From contig AJFK01000464.1 in assembly GCA_000467715.1 (NCBI GenBank), forward strand, positions 62,001 to 126,000: a stretch of DNA of 64,000 bases. The letters run 5' to 3'. Made by a program: the position numbers and the translations under genes. The notes beneath the pieces were generated by a model. The model ran no database searches and was not told the origin of the DNA. It was given only the letters and a program-made list of their open reading frames with translations. Origin of the DNA: Hysterium pulicare CBS 123377 (lineage: Eukaryota; Ascomycota; Dothideomycetes; Hysteriales; Hysteriaceae). Each line of letters begins with the position of its first letter. Positions within the stretch are counted from its first letter, which is position 1. Shown here piece after piece: positions 10,142-21,795 of this stretch.

Positions 10142-11572
10142 TCAACCATCATCATCCCCATTCTCCATATCTTCATCTGCGTCTTCATCATCCTCTGCCA
10201 CGTCTCCCCCATTTCCCTCATCTTCGTCCCACACATCATCGTCCATATCGTAGTCATCGATATCTTCCATCTCCTCATCTTCGTCCTCATCATCCTCACC
10301 TTCTCCAGCATTCTCGCCTTTCTCTTTCCTCTTTTTCATCACATTCTCTCTCTGTATCCTTCTCCTTTCTTCTTTCTCGTTCTTTCGCTTGTCCCAAGTG
10401 GCATCCATCTGTTTCACCTCTTCCTGGCTCTTGTTAATATATTCATGCCACATGATTTTGCCACTGCAGAGATCCTCTTCTACCTTCGTGAGCCTTAACT
10501 TCATTCGCGGCCCCATCTCGATAAGTTTCACAGCTCGCTTTTCAACACTCCCGCGTCCACCACGTGACATGCTCTTGCGCCCATCTTCCCGTGCAGGCAC
10601 CTTCTCTCGCTCTTTCTTGCTGAACACTTTCCTTGCCTTGGGATTGAGAACTTCAACCTCAGCTTCTGTCTCTACTTCTGACTCAGAAGCTGAGGTGTAG
10701 CCTGCTCCTGATGGATCTAACAGGTAATCTGCTACATCGTCGAGTTTCCCCAAGTTCGGTAGCGCATTCTTCTTCTTTTCCTTGCTCGTGATGAGTTTTT
10801 CGGCCGCATTTAATCTTCGTATAGCTTTCGGCAATCCAGTGACCTTGGTCGTGATAACATAATGCCGTAAATTAATCGTCATAGTTCCATTATCACCTTT
10901 GGAAGGAGCCTCTCGATTCAGTAGCAGTACCCTCCTTATTGATTGCAAAGGCGTGGTGTGTGGTTGTATAGGGGGGAACATGCCCTGGAACATATCCGTC
11001 ACAAGTCTCTCCAAATGCTTAGGCGGTGCAGCATCACCTAGCTTTTCCCTATCGGCATCCGACGTTACGAAATTGTTCATGACTAGTAATGGTGCGGTTT
11101 GGAACTCATAGCCTCCGCTTCTTGGGTGCTTCATGGCTTTTAGGATATCTTTACACAGAGAGTATTTTTCGATTCGGAAGTGAAGTGTGGGACCTCGGGG
11201 TGTGCGTGCGAGACGGAAATTGGTGTTGCCAGAGCTAGAGCGAGAGAAGAGGAGGAGATGAGTTACGCCTAGGGGACCGCACATGGTGGTGTAGTCGCGG
11301 AGTTTATTGGCTCTGCGTTCCTGTAGAGGACAAACATTAGTTTCTTGCGGTTACAACTTGATCAATCTATCAAAATAGCATACCTTTAATCGACTCGCAG
11401 TCCCAGGTTCCATGATATGCCGTACGTCGTGCACCAATTGAGTAACACTAGCACCCACTTCTCCAGCTCCAATCCGAATTACCATGCTCTTAGGGGAGTT
11501 GTCTATGGGCTTTGCGGCGCCATTTGTGTTGGCGCCGAGATGCGTACGTTTCTTTACCCGCCGTTTTGCCAT
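10142..11572 (-). CDS. SSF1: SSF1/Peter Pan-type ribosome biogenesis protein (Brix domain)
   Basis: Two exons, 11572-11384 and 11320-10142, 455 residues. The protein begins MAKRRVKKRTHLG; the 63-nt intron joins TASRLK to ERRANKLRDYTTMCGPLGVT. The Brix domain spans about residues 30-300: MVIRIGAGEVGASVTQLVHD, HLLLFSRSSSGNTNFRLART, PRGPTLHFRIEKYSL and, later, FPPIQPHTTPLQSIRRVLLL, then ELGPRMKLRLTKVEE-like sequence (IEMGPRMKLRLTKVEEDLCS). The C-terminal ~80 residues are a strongly acidic Asp/Glu tail. Yeast Ssf1/Ssf2 are nucleolar and needed for 27S pre-rRNA processing in 60S assembly. It is divergently paired with RRP3, another rRNA-processing factor, across 180 bp. Confidence 0.95.
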
Positions 11573-11752
11573 ATTTGACTGTGCTTTGAGGTGATAGAGT
11601 TGTGTTGTGGGACTGCTCGAAAGCGATGATCGAGCTTGAGATTTTTTTGAGTGGTTCCGAAATCTTGGCGACCTTATCGATAAACAATTTTCCCAACCTC
11701 CAAATCTTGGTGGAACTTTTACTTTGACATCAAGCACCACGTAACCACAGAG
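11573..11752. promoter_or_regulatory. Bidirectional promoter of SSF1 and RRP3 with PAC-like element
   Basis: 180 bp between two divergent ribosome-biogenesis starts. GCGATGAT at 11623-11630 matches seven of eight bases of the PAC element core (GCGATGAG) and a T-run follows at 11641, reminiscent of the RRPE element. Both are known to co-regulate ribosome-assembly genes in yeasts. Assignment is inference from position and motif. Confidence 0.5.
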
Positions 11753-13440
11753 ATGTCGGCTCTCAAAAAGCGGAAGCTCAATACAGATAGTCCAAAGGAT
11801 CTTGGATTTGGTGGACGAGCCCAGTTTTCGACTGCAAACCACGCCGAACGCCTTTCCACCAACAAAATTTCCAAACCCCTACCTGCACATCAACCCCCGG
11901 AGTCAGATTCCGAGGATGAGGTTGTAGATGGCGATCTTTCAGAAGAAGAAGAAGAAGTTCCAGATACTACAGCTTCAGTCAATGGACAAGCGCCAAAGAA
12001 GTCTTTCGCGGAGCTTGGCGTGATCGAGTCGTATGCCTCCATGCCATGAAGTCCTTCATTTCAATTCCAATGCTAACATCTCCAGGCTTTGTGAAGCATG
12101 CGTCAACCTCGGTTATAAGCATCCTACACCTATACAAGAACAGTCGATTCCTCTCGCCATAGAAGGAAAAGACATGTGAGTCTCATCTGCCCGGTTCGAC
12201 GCGTGAACTTTTTACTGATAGTTGGCAGAATTGGTCTGGCAGAAACCGGCTCAGGCAAAACCGCAGCCTTCGTCCTACCCATGCTAATGGCCTTAATGGA
12301 GAAACCTCAAGCACTCTTTGGTCTTGTTCTAGCTCCAACCCGTGAACTTGCATACCAAATATCACAACAGGTCGAAGCACTTGGGTCCCTGATTAACGTG
12401 AAATGTGCCGTTCTAGTCGGGGGCATGGACATGGTACCGCAAGCTATTGCGCTGGGGAAAAAGCCACACGTAATTGTTGCCACCCCTGGAAGATTGCTAG
12501 ATCATCTAGAGAACACAAAAGGCTTTTCATTGAGAAACCTCAAGTATCTAGTCATGGACGAGGCCGACCGGCTTTTGGATCTTGACTTCGGCCCAATCCT
12601 CGACAAGATCTTGAAGGTCCTTCCACGCGAAGGACGACACACCTACCTTTTCAGTGCCACAATGAGCTCCAAAGTTGAGTCTCTCCAACGAGCTTCCTTA
12701 CATAACCCTGTACGAGTAAGCATTAGCTCTTCATCTCATCAGACGGTGGCTTCGCTACTTCAAAAGTATATCTTCTTACCACAGTAAGTTCTAGTATCCT
12801 GCTGAAATGTTGCTGCGTATCTCATACCGTTTTTAGCAAACACAAAGACATCTACCTTGTTCATCTCCTGAATGACAATATCGGTCACCCAGTCATCATC
12901 TTCACCCGAACCGTAAATGAAACTCAACGCATAGCAATCCTCCTCCGAACGTTGGGCTTTGGCGCCATTCCGCTTCACGGCCAGCTTTCACAGTCCGCAC
13001 GTCTAGGTGCACTATCGAAGTTCCGCGCACGAACCCGAGATATCCTAGTTGCTACAGACGTCGCGGCAAGAGGTCTGGACATTCCTTCCGTCGACCTTGT
13101 CGTCAACTTCGATCTACCTCCAGATTCAAAGACCTATGTGCATCGGGTAGGGCGCACAGCGCGAGCAGGAAAGAGTGGGAAGGCGGTCAGTTTCGTGTCG
13201 CAGTATGACATTGAGATCTGGTTAAGGATAGAGAATGCTTTAGGAAAGAAGATTGACGAAGAGGCGATCCCAAAAGATGAAGCAATGGTGTTGGCAGAAA
13301 GAGTGGGTGAGGCGCAAAGAGTTGCGGTTGGGGAGATGAAGAGCTTGCATGAGGGCAGAGGCAGGAAGGGGGCTGTACTGAGGGGGAGGAGAGCTGGTGG
13401 GAAAAGAGGAAGAGATGAGATGGATAGGGAGGAGGGCTAG
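11753..13440 (+). CDS. RRP3: DEAD-box rRNA helicase RRP3 (DDX47)
   Basis: Four exons, 11753-12030, 12086-12175, 12229-12783 and 12837-13440, 508 residues. After an acidic N-terminal extension (SDSEDE, EEEEEVP) the helicase core runs from about residue 90: Q-motif region [16 protein letters not shown], motif I AETGSGKT, Ia PTRELA, Ib [44 protein letters not shown]. The C-terminal tail is basic and Gly/Arg-rich. All three introns are 46-55 nt and each repairs the reading frame exactly (for example GKDI to IGLAETG). Yeast Rrp3 is a nucleolar ATP-dependent helicase for 35S-to-18S pre-rRNA cleavage. Start chosen at the first ATG, 180 bp from the SSF1 start. Confidence 0.96.
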
Positions 13441-13899
13441 AGGGCCGTGTTTAGCCGGAAAGGAGATAGAGCTATCGAGATAGGTAATGATGTCTTTTGC
13501 AACGAAGAGAAGAATTTTACTCAAATCCATCTCATCATTGACGTGGCTAGCCGGCAATTCACTGAGGTTACTGCAACGCTCTGGTCACGAGGTAACATCG
13601 TGGTCACGACAGTGACCTACCACACAGCGCAGCAGATCTTTTAGAGCAGGCCACCTTTACTTTACCACTATTTTTCTTCCTAAATAATCCCACACATTCA
13701 CATATCAACCACGACGGCCGTCAATACCCGCAAATCAAGAAATTATCACAGCCCCTGGAACACTTCACCAACCTACCATTACTCAGATTAACCAAAAACA
13801 GCCTCACATTCAAAAACCCTCCTCCATCATACACGACCTAGCCACCTACTAAAGCACCACAGACAACCCATCACCAAACACAACCATACGACACACAGG
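13441..13899. other. Intergenic, leader of small Cys-protein gene
   Basis: 459 bp. The final ~200 bases are A/C-rich and poor in ATG, consistent with a transcribed 5' leader for the gene at 13900. No TATA box is obvious. Confidence 0.4.
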
Positions 13900-14136
13900 A
13901 TGTGCCAAATGATCGTCCCCTACTACGCCGAATGCGGACACAACGACCTCCCTTGGTGCATATCATGTGTGGTCAGCAGTCCACTCGTTCCGAACTTCCA
14001 CCCTGAGCCAAGGCAGGTATGTTTTCCGGCTGAGAGAAAGACTTGGAAAGCTATGGAGCCACTGTGTTCTGCTTGTGCGAGAGCTAAGAGGGAGAGGGAG
14101 CGGAGATTGGAGGAGCAGTGGGAGAGTAGAAGGTGA
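13900..14136 (+). CDS. Small Cys/His protein, copy 1 of a local family
   Basis: A 78-residue single-exon protein beginning MCQMIVPYYAECGH. It has pairs of cysteines spaced like metal ligands: CGH near residue 12, PWCISC, QVC, and PLCSACARA near the C-terminus, followed by a charged Arg/Glu tail. No signal peptide or membrane segment is visible. The same pattern (MC, V-Y, CGH, W..C, E.KTW, C..CA) recurs in the gene at 16434 and in the start-less copy at 14862, which supports coding status. I know such MC..CGH mini-proteins only as uncharacterised fungal proteins. Zinc binding is a guess from Cys/His spacing. Confidence 0.7.
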   Translation: MCQMIVPYYAECGHNDLPWCISCVVSSPLVPNFHPEPRQVCFPAERKTWKAMEPLCSACARAKRERERRLEEQWESRR

Positions 14137-14861
14137 ACTTGCTAGGGTTGGAGCTGTGGAGTGAGGGGGAGATGGTGGAGGGAGGAGAGAAGCTGGAATG
14201 GTGGTGTGGGGAGCTTGGTCTACGTCAGGAACGTATAGTCCTCGTTATCGGTACGAAGAAAGCTATTTGAGATCCATTTAATGGCATGGACAGAGGGATG
14301 CGTTGATGTTGGTAGTCACGGTCGGTTAAAGACATACCTTTGACTAGTCATCTACTAATATAATGTTTACAGAGAGCCGCACAATGGGCAGCTATAAGTC
14401 AGCAGAATAACACCAGACAATGAGAAACAAAGAACACATCTCCGGTGTTGGCATAACAGCCACATAGCGGCAAGGTCAAAAAATGTCGTTATAATCCTCG
14501 ATATCGAAAAGCATAATCAAAACTCACTTATCAGATCCCTCCATATATTTCCTTTTCTACAACGGTTCCGCTCCTCAAGCAGCGGAAATCACGGTAATCC
14601 TCGCCCTATTTTCGAACGGAATCAAAGAAATCATGTGTTAGAGAGACATTAGACAGCGAACAGTGTCATTGCCTGTTCAGAGCCACTTCACTGATGACTG
14701 CAAGATCAGATGCCGAAAAACGACAAGTGAATGAGAGGAGGATACCTTAAATACAAACAGCAGCCTTTGTCGATAGTATACATTTCCCAGCATAGATCTA
14801 CGTTCATCATATCAACATCAAACACACTGATTCCCACCTCTCAAATATCACACCCATACCC
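14137..14861. other. Intergenic between small Cys-protein copies
   Basis: 725 bp. No coding frame recognised. The last ~60 bases again form a CA-rich leader like those of the other copies, which fits duplication of a whole transcription unit. Confidence 0.35.
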
Positions 14862-15086
14862 ACGAGCCAAATAATAACAGTCATCTACCCCTGCAACCAC
14901 CAAATCCACTCCTCAAGCATTGCCTGCGCTGCCTCAGGTCGTAGCCCAGATCTTCCGGTTCGGGTTTCCGAGAGGTGGCTTGAAGAAAGGAGTTGTGGGA
15001 GGATTCGACTGAGGAAGGTTAAAGCGGATCCGGTACAGGACAAGTTGTGTGAGAACTGTCGGACGAGGAGGTTTAGGTTGGGATAG
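14862..15086 (+). pseudogene. Start-less third copy of the small Cys/His protein
   Basis: A 74-codon open stretch reads TSQIITVIYPCNHQIHSSS, then IACAAS, and ends DKLCENCRTRRFRLG before TAG. It aligns with copy 1 (MCQMIVPYYAECGH, PLCSACARA) and copy 2 (MCTVTTVVYTQCGH, PICGACAQA). Where the others have ATG TGC this one has ACG AGC, single-base changes that remove both the start and the first conserved Cys; the next residue, CAA, equals copy 1. The CGH is CNH here and the C-terminal CxxC is kept. It is most simply a decaying duplicate; initiation at the ACG is a less likely alternative. Confidence 0.6.
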
Positions 15087-16433
15087 GGGTTGCTAGTTAA
15101 GGGGAAAGATGGGGGACTGGGAGATGATGGAGGTACCTGGAGGCAGGTAGAAAGGGATTAAGACAAGTCTGAGGAGAACTAGGAGTACATAAAGGAAAGT
15201 CTCAATAGTATCTGTGAAGGGGAGAAAGGAGATCCTAGTATACTCACAAAACATTCCGTTTCTCTAATACACATCTCTCATTCTCATAGCGAATCAACCT
15301 AGCAAATCAAGCCTTACATAGCTCAATAAATCTCATCAACCTCTATCAAACCCCCCCGCTTAGCGAGCACGGGATCTATGATCTAATTATGCTTTTGTAC
15401 TCTCACTACGGGCGCTACGCCGCGCCCAAAACCTAGCGATATATGAATCTCATAGTGGGACCGCCACATATTACAGGCGGGATGCTAGTTCCTTCTTGTG
15501 GATGCATGCATGAGCGTATCCTACGCATCGGTGAATTCTACTGTGGCCGTTATGTTCGTAGAGAAGAGACCTACGCGTCTTTCTCGGAGTGGTGCTAGTC
15601 GCTAGTCATGTTAGGATATGGTTCTCTAATGTATCCCTGAGGCTGGATAAGACTTGGTAGCATTCTTCCCAGCATTAGTTAAATCCGTGACAGAGCATGA
15701 AGCCAATGATAGCAGCATTCCCTTACATGGTGCAAGGGAAAGCCGCGGCTTCTCCTATGTCTTAATCGTACTGATAACCTGATCTCTGTTCTTTGTTCCT
15801 ATGCTACACAATACCGTTGTTAGCTCTCCGATTGAACAAGGTTCCAGTGCATAATGTTGACCTAAGAAGACTCGTTAAAGCTAGACGGTGTCATTGCATA
15901 GATGATCTATTGTAGTAGACTCAAAAGAATAGTTATCAATATATCGTACCCTTTGGAACAGTGTTGCATCAAACATTGTGAGCTCTAGCATATCCTACCT
16001 CTTCACAACGCTTTTGACCTGACCATCGATCACGGTCCATGAATTCCTAGAACTATGCCACACAATGCCATTAGCCGCACATCAATGGAATGAAGTCATT
16101 GTGAAGTGGAACACTGGCCAAAGGGGTTTGAGGACTTATCGAGTGAACAACGCCTTGTTGCGAGACCGGTGACAAAGTTCGAAGACCTACCTAAGACAAA
16201 GGCAACATCAGTGAAGTCTAAAGATCGAGCTTATCCAGGAATAGTGAAGGATACAATTCGTTAAAGTCGCGACTCACAGAAGTATAAAACCTTCATCCAC
16301 CTCCTTGATAACTTATTCCTATCATCAACATCACAACTGCAACAACAGTTAAACTAACAACAACACCGCTTCCCCGAACAACCCAAACAAACAAACCAAT
16401 CAACAACCCTCCACCACCACCAACCAAGACAAA
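15087..16433. other. Intergenic, 1.35 kb; promoter of copy 2
   Basis: No gene recognised. A GC-rich patch at 15350-15440 with self-complementary pieces (for example GGGCGCTACGCCGCGCCC) stands out from its surroundings and may be the remnant of an inserted repeat. The last ~120 bases are strongly CAA-rich leader. Confidence 0.35.
16283..16289 (+). promoter_or_regulatory. TATA box of the small Cys-protein copy 2
   Basis: TATAAAA 145 bp upstream of the ATG at 16434, followed by a CA-rich, ATG-free leader. Spacing and context suit a core promoter. Confidence 0.55.
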
Positions 16434-16679
16434 ATGTGCACAGTCACCACCGTAGTCTACACACAATGCGGCCACGGCGGCGAAACCTGGACCTCATCCT
16501 GCATGCAATCCCGAAACGCTAACGGGGGACGCAATAGCGGCCGTGGCCCCGGCCTACCCGACGGATACGTCCCATCACGTCTGCTGTGCAGTAACGTGGA
16601 GCATAAGACTTGGAGCCCGGGACCTATTTGCGGCGCTTGCGCTCAGGCTGGGGTCAAGGCAAAGGCTCACTATTATTGA
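16434..16679 (+). CDS. Small Cys/His protein, copy 2 of a local family
   Basis: An 81-residue single-exon protein starting MCTVTTVVYTQCGH. It carries WTSSC, a Gly/Asn/Arg-rich middle (residues ~28-42), LLCSNVEHKTWSPG and PICGACAQA near the C-terminus. The order of conserved residues matches copy 1, including the E/H-KTW segment followed by CxxCA. A TATA box at 16283 and an ATG-free leader support expression. No signal peptide is seen, so it is probably intracellular. Function is unknown. Confidence 0.72.
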   Translation: MCTVTTVVYTQCGHGGETWTSSCMQSRNANGGRNSGRGPGLPDGYVPSRLLCSNVEHKTWSPGPICGACAQAGVKAKAHYY

Positions 16680-18999
16680 GGCAATGCTGCCTAGTAGGAC
16701 TGGAGTTGTAAGTGCTTATGATGGCTGTATTGATTTGGTGGCATAGGACTTCTGGTCTACGCTGATTTGATATGGTGACGCTGATGTGAAGCGTCGGATT
16801 TACTTAGATATTGAAATGGAATTGGATTCCTATGAGCTTTTGGACTTTTTTGACTCGTGATAACGGCTTGATTTTTGTGTATGTGTAAAAGTTAAGAAAA
16901 CAATATAGGTTCTGGGAATCATACCCGGAGTACAAGACCACTGATTTGTTGTGACATGAGAAAGGTAGCTTGCCAGTGGCTTGAAATATGATGTGGAGGG
17001 TTCATTGCCAAGGGGGCATGAACTTTGAAACACGAAACTTGACAGGACTTGTGCAAAGTAGAAGCTTGATCGTGCTTTCGGCGCTGCTGTCCGTGCTGTT
17101 ATTAGAAACGATTAAGAGCAGGAGTTTAATACGTAGGTTTAGTAGGCTTCGGCTCAAATTTCCCCAATTTCTGACGTCAGCTTTCCAATCACCTGCTATG
17201 CCTCTTCGTCCAATCCGCCCATAGCACTTCACCGACATACCCTTGAGGTAGTGGGAAGAGATACTACAGTAAACTGTTCCATTTGCTCGATGAATCTGAC
17301 GATCCTTGGGTGGGTCCACGAGCATGCGTTACTCACCTCCGTACGTATACGCCATGGTCGTTAGTCGCAGCAGGAATCATCTTACAAGGCAGAATAATGT
17401 TATCCAACCGGGTTACTGACATCTGAACTCCATTTCCGAGGGGGACAATTATGGCGGAGAAATAGAATGATGAGGAGACTCCCTTCAGGATTCGCGACTC
17501 ATGTAGAGCTAACATAATTGAAATATAAGTGCTTGTTTAGACCGCCAGCTTACGTATTGCGTGTAGGATTATCTTCCTCTAGAAAGACTTTCAGTCTTGA
17601 CTTCTTTGATTGTACGTCTAGGAGTTATCGTCTTATTTAAACTTTCTGACAAAGTTGCGGAGGTATCCCTATACACTTATCCAAGTCGTGTAGGAGACAA
17701 GTTATCCGTAGACAAGCCATCTGGGAGGACCACGGAGAATAATGCTCCAACAATTGGCCCTTTGCTTCGCCCTTGCCCCAAGTAGAAAGGTCTTGCGCAT
17801 CTGGGCTTTGTGCAAGGGTGTTGTCCGCTGACTTTCGAGCCAATATCTCAAAGGAGAGGTTTAAAGAGCCTTGGACAAGTAAGCTTAAGGTTGAGAAGAA
17901 GGTCACGAATCGCGATGGTATGGCTAGGAAGGAAGTCAAGGAGTTCATCTCAGCATACGCTAAGGCAGTTACCCAAAGTACTTTTCCTACCTAATCAACA
18001 ACAGAAGTCTTTGCGGACGACTTCGTTATCTGCTGAGGGCTAGATACTCCTCTAGAATCGTGATACACAGCTCAATTGTCGATGGGCCTAGCCAAGAAGA
18101 GTCGTTACGGGTTTGATGCGCAACTCGGATCTCGATAAAAAACTCTATCCATTGTGCCATGATGTGCCAAAATGTCCTTTAGCGAGCGCTGAACTATAAT
18201 AAGAAGCAATTGGGACTCTTCATCCTAATAGAAGGGCAGAAGTGAGCTTAACATATGAAGTGATAGGAGTGAAGCAATAAAGAAATACTTAGGTGACCGG
18301 GCGGTTCGGACGCAGATATAAGTATACTCCAGAGGTTGGGTAAGTACGGCTTCTTAAGCTATGTAGGATATTCTTATAAGAGGCGTGGGTTCGTACGGCG
18401 TATGGGAGAACCCATGCTTTCTAGCAGAACACATCACGTCAGTTGTAACGAGATGACCCGTTGAAACCAGACTATGGGTAGCCCAGGTACTGAAAAGAAG
18501 CTATATCAGGTTAATAGATGATTTGATGCTACTTTGTAGCAAATGACGTAGAAGAGCAGCGAGCCTTGATGCTGGTATATGCCTTTAACCTAGTGTTGAG
18601 GAGATGTCGACTAGGTCGGTGTCTCAGCGAAGTACCTCCTCTAAGAAGCATCATATTCGATCAACCAGTAGCGTGATGTCGAGTATCCCACAAGTTCGAA
18701 GGAAGTTTGCCCGCCTCCGTAATCGAAACGTGGGATGAAAAGCCCCCTCTCCCTCGCCGCATTGCAGTGACGTCATGAGCGCCCGGGAAGAGATAATAAA
18801 AGAGTAAGACTACCTTTCGCCAAATCGACCGTATAAGAACACAAGAGTGAAATTCATTCTTGGCAGCAGCATAAGCTGTTGTGCACGCAAACAATGTGGT
18901 TCAGTCCCCCTTTCGCGCTTTTTGTTTTAGTGGAAGTGTCCACTGATGTAAGTAGGCCGGGGTATTGCATTGGGCAGTGCTAAATCTTGGTCATAGCAA

Positions 19000-19303
19000 C
19001 TCAACAAGATCCTCGAAGCCGCCTTAAAAGGAACCGAGTTCTCAGAGCACTGTTTCTGGCTGCCGTTTTCCGAGGACGACTACTCAGATGCACCGAAAAA
19101 GGTGCTTGGCGAAGCAACGAAGGCACAAAGCCACCAGTTTCCTCGTACAAGTCGCCCTTCATCGGAAAGAAGGGGAGGATGTGGCGACGTGGCTCAAGAA
19201 CAAGCCAAAAGAAGCAGTTATCGACATTCATTTCTTCGCCATCTTGGATAGAAGTGCGGAGAAGGGGTTGATGGCTATTGGTAGACAAGGAGGTCATGAC
19301 TGA
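19000..19303 (+). pseudogene. Decayed coding fragment, unknown family
   Basis: From 19000 one frame reads LNKILEAALKGTEFSEHCF and WLPFSEDDYSDAPKKV, continuing to about 19170; the +1 frame then reads GEDVATWLKNKPKEAVIDIH and FFAILDRSAEKGLMAIG to TGA at 19301-19303. The two pieces look like one polypeptide broken by a one-base shift. No start codon or upstream exon is evident. I do not know the family with confidence. Confidence 0.35.
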
Positions 19304-19525
19304 AGGATATGGATAACTTGGATTTTATGAGGTTTCATGCGGAGTTTGCGACAGCGAGTTTGTTTGCAGCGCAATCTGGAACGTGGGAAGAGAGGAGAAC
19401 CTCGACGGGCTTGGCTGAGATTGCGTACTGAACATTCGGAGAGGTGTTTGTGAGGGGCACACCTCGGACAAGGCATAACACAAAAATTGTTAAGCACGCT
19501 TTCCTCGGTTTCCGCAGACTTGTGA

Positions 19526-19557
<32 letters not shown>
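19526..19557. repeat. (GT)n(GA)n microsatellite
   Basis: About eleven bases of alternating GT run directly into about 21 bases of alternating GA. No gene is nearby. Confidence 0.9.
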
Positions 19558-21117
19558 CCCTAAATGATAGACGGCTTGATAAAGCTGAGGAAGAGAATAG
19601 TAGATACTAGTACTCAAGAAACTGAATACCGTACCATGAGTTTCTGGATCCCCATCCTGTTCATTAAGTGTTAGCATAAACATAAGGAGTGCTTTCGGAC
19701 TCTTTACTAGATCCTCAGAGATAACAAATGTCACACAAGTTGGCGTGCGAAGCTGGGCTTACCCGCAAAATAGATACGTCCATCTGGACGTTTCGACGGA
19801 TGATGGAGGCACTCTGAAAAGCGGGATCTCACAGCAGATGAGAGATGCTTGACGCAAAGAACTGAGCTAGGAAGTATCGGTAGAGGAGACGCGGAGGTGA
19901 AATTGGGTGATCTTAGCCTTGCTCAGGATCGGGATGGAGAACCGAAAATGCTGTTTGACTGGAACGGGACGATGATAACGTGTTGATTCATCGAAAAAGT
20001 AGACTTGCCGACAACTGTGTGTTCCAAAGAAACTTGAGAACTAATTCCTTGACCATTTTCGCATGCCTTTATCGCTTGTCCGATAAGAAGATGAAAAAAG
20101 CTGTCATTCGTTGCGGAAGCGCAGACGGCAAAAGACATTATGCACCTAGCAAGCGTTAAGCTATCAGTTAGGTGCAGCAGCGATTGCATCACCATGGATT
20201 AGAAATGACCCGACATTGCTTGTAGATGAAACTCAACTCTCGTGCATTTCCACTGTGGGACGTCTGCAAAGATTTAACGATAGCAAAATATATCAAAAGG
20301 TATTCACTCATCTTGCATCCAGCCGTGGTGTTGCGGCATGCGACAATGCCCAAGTGTGAGTCATGATCTTTGTGGCGGGGTGCTCTCTTTGTTGACGTCT
20401 CACATTCCCGCCAGCAAGAAGAGCGTTCCACTTCTTTCTTGAAGAGCATGCGAATGCATGCATGTCTCTAGCTTGTGAAGACTGATCACAATTTGAGCTT
20501 TGGTTCCCATTTGGATTTGTGCTGGATGTGCCTGGTAGGATTATTCGCGTTCTGGACCGGAGTTTGTGCCCCTCGGTCCTGCCTGGGGCGTCGAACGCAT
20601 TCCAGCATTATTGCGGCGGCGGGCATGGTACGTATCGCGCTGGCATCAGCACTTGAGGGTGCCGGAGTATGAAAGAGGGTATGGTGTCGCGGTCCGGTGA
20701 GTGTTCGCAAGCTTGAGGCAATGGAGGCGGGGCGTTCTATTGGTTTCTGGGAGCGTCCACCGAGCCGTGGGACAAGGAAGGTGGGTTATGATCGGGGGAA
20801 CCGACGAGGGCCCGATGGTTGGGCGCGCAGTCGCGGTGCTGGGCGTATGCCGGAGGAAGAGTGTGCGATCAAGCCAAGGTGAGCAGCAGTCATGTCGCAG
20901 GCGCTGGATGTGAATGTCGCCGTTGAGCGACAAGGCTGAAGTGCAGCCTGGCTGGGGTAAGACAGTGCTTGGAGCGACGCGTCTCGGTGCATGAGTTCGA
21001 GAAAAGGGGCGGAGGGATGCAGAAGCTCCTAAAGCAGCGGCGAAGCGAAAGCTCTATCGGGGCCGTGCCAAGCCGCCCTTGCCCTAGAGGATGCTAGCGT
21101 TCAGTTCAGGCAGCAGG

Positions 21118-21124
21118 TATAAAA
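21118..21124 (+). promoter_or_regulatory. TATA box upstream of the TBP gene
   Basis: TATAAAA in otherwise GC-rich sequence, ~30 bp before a CT-rich, ATG-free leader leading to the TBP start. The TATA-binding protein gene thus appears to have its own TATA element. Confidence 0.6.
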
Positions 21125-21149
21125 CAAGCGGAGGCCCCCTTCACTTCTG

Positions 21150-21795
21150 ACATTTTGGCCGCCCTGCAGTTTGCCCTCGACCATACTGTCAAACCTCACC
21201 ACCACCATCGCCGCAGCACGAGAGCGATCCCGTTTTCTGTCTGCACGATCTCTTATTTTCGATACTCCATCTCTCTCCGTGCCGAAAGCGCACTTTTTCG
21301 CTCTCTCAGAGGTACAAGACGGTTTTTCCGATCGGCACTAGCCACTTTCGACTTTGCGACAGCCTCACCTGCAACCCACCACCTGTCGCAACCTTCTCCA
21401 TCACAACACCAAAGGCCAGCTGGTTTCGCCTTTGAATCCTCCTCATCGTCGGCTACTTCGGTAGGGTCGGCAACGACTTTCTCGCGACCGGGCGACCTTC
21501 GGCTCACATTTGGCAGCGTAGTGGTGGACACATTGAATTGTTCATCTCCCACGATCGGTAGGAATCCATCAGACTCATACGGACGACGCCATCAAAGGCA
21601 GAAAGACGCCGACCGACCTCGCTTATCTATTCGCGATCTCGAGCTCCGTCGAAACCGTCGTCGTCAATCCTCTCCGGTGACCTCATCTAACTTGCTTTGA
21701 TCCCACAGACTGTCAATATTTACATACACTGAGCCTTCCGTCAACCGACAAGACCTTTATTCTAGATCTGACTTATCCTCACTCGATCATCAATC
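21150..21795 (+). promoter_or_regulatory. Long ATG-free 5' leader of TBP
   Basis: About 645 bases of C/T-rich sequence contain no ATG on the plus strand before 21796, although a long open frame (21155-21700) passes through it. Absence of upstream ATGs over this length suggests a real transcribed leader. A candidate leader intron runs from GGTAGGAATC near 21557 to CCCACAG near 21709. Confidence 0.5.

Larger units (their letters stand above)
16680..21117. other. Gene-poor stretch, 4.4 kb
   Basis: No complete gene recognised on either strand. Open frames are short, mutually overlapping and without family motifs. Contents worth naming are a plus-strand fragment at 17773-17994 with amphipathic composition but no recognisable domain, a decayed coding fragment at 19000-19303, and a GT/GA microsatellite at 19526-19557. 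Base composition is ordinary, not RIP-like. The last few hundred bases should include the TBP promoter. Confidence 0.4.

Noticed and set aside
21155-21700. 181-codon plus-strand frame upstream of TBP
   Set aside because: Starts without ATG, low-complexity Ser/Arg, lies in the ATG-free leader.
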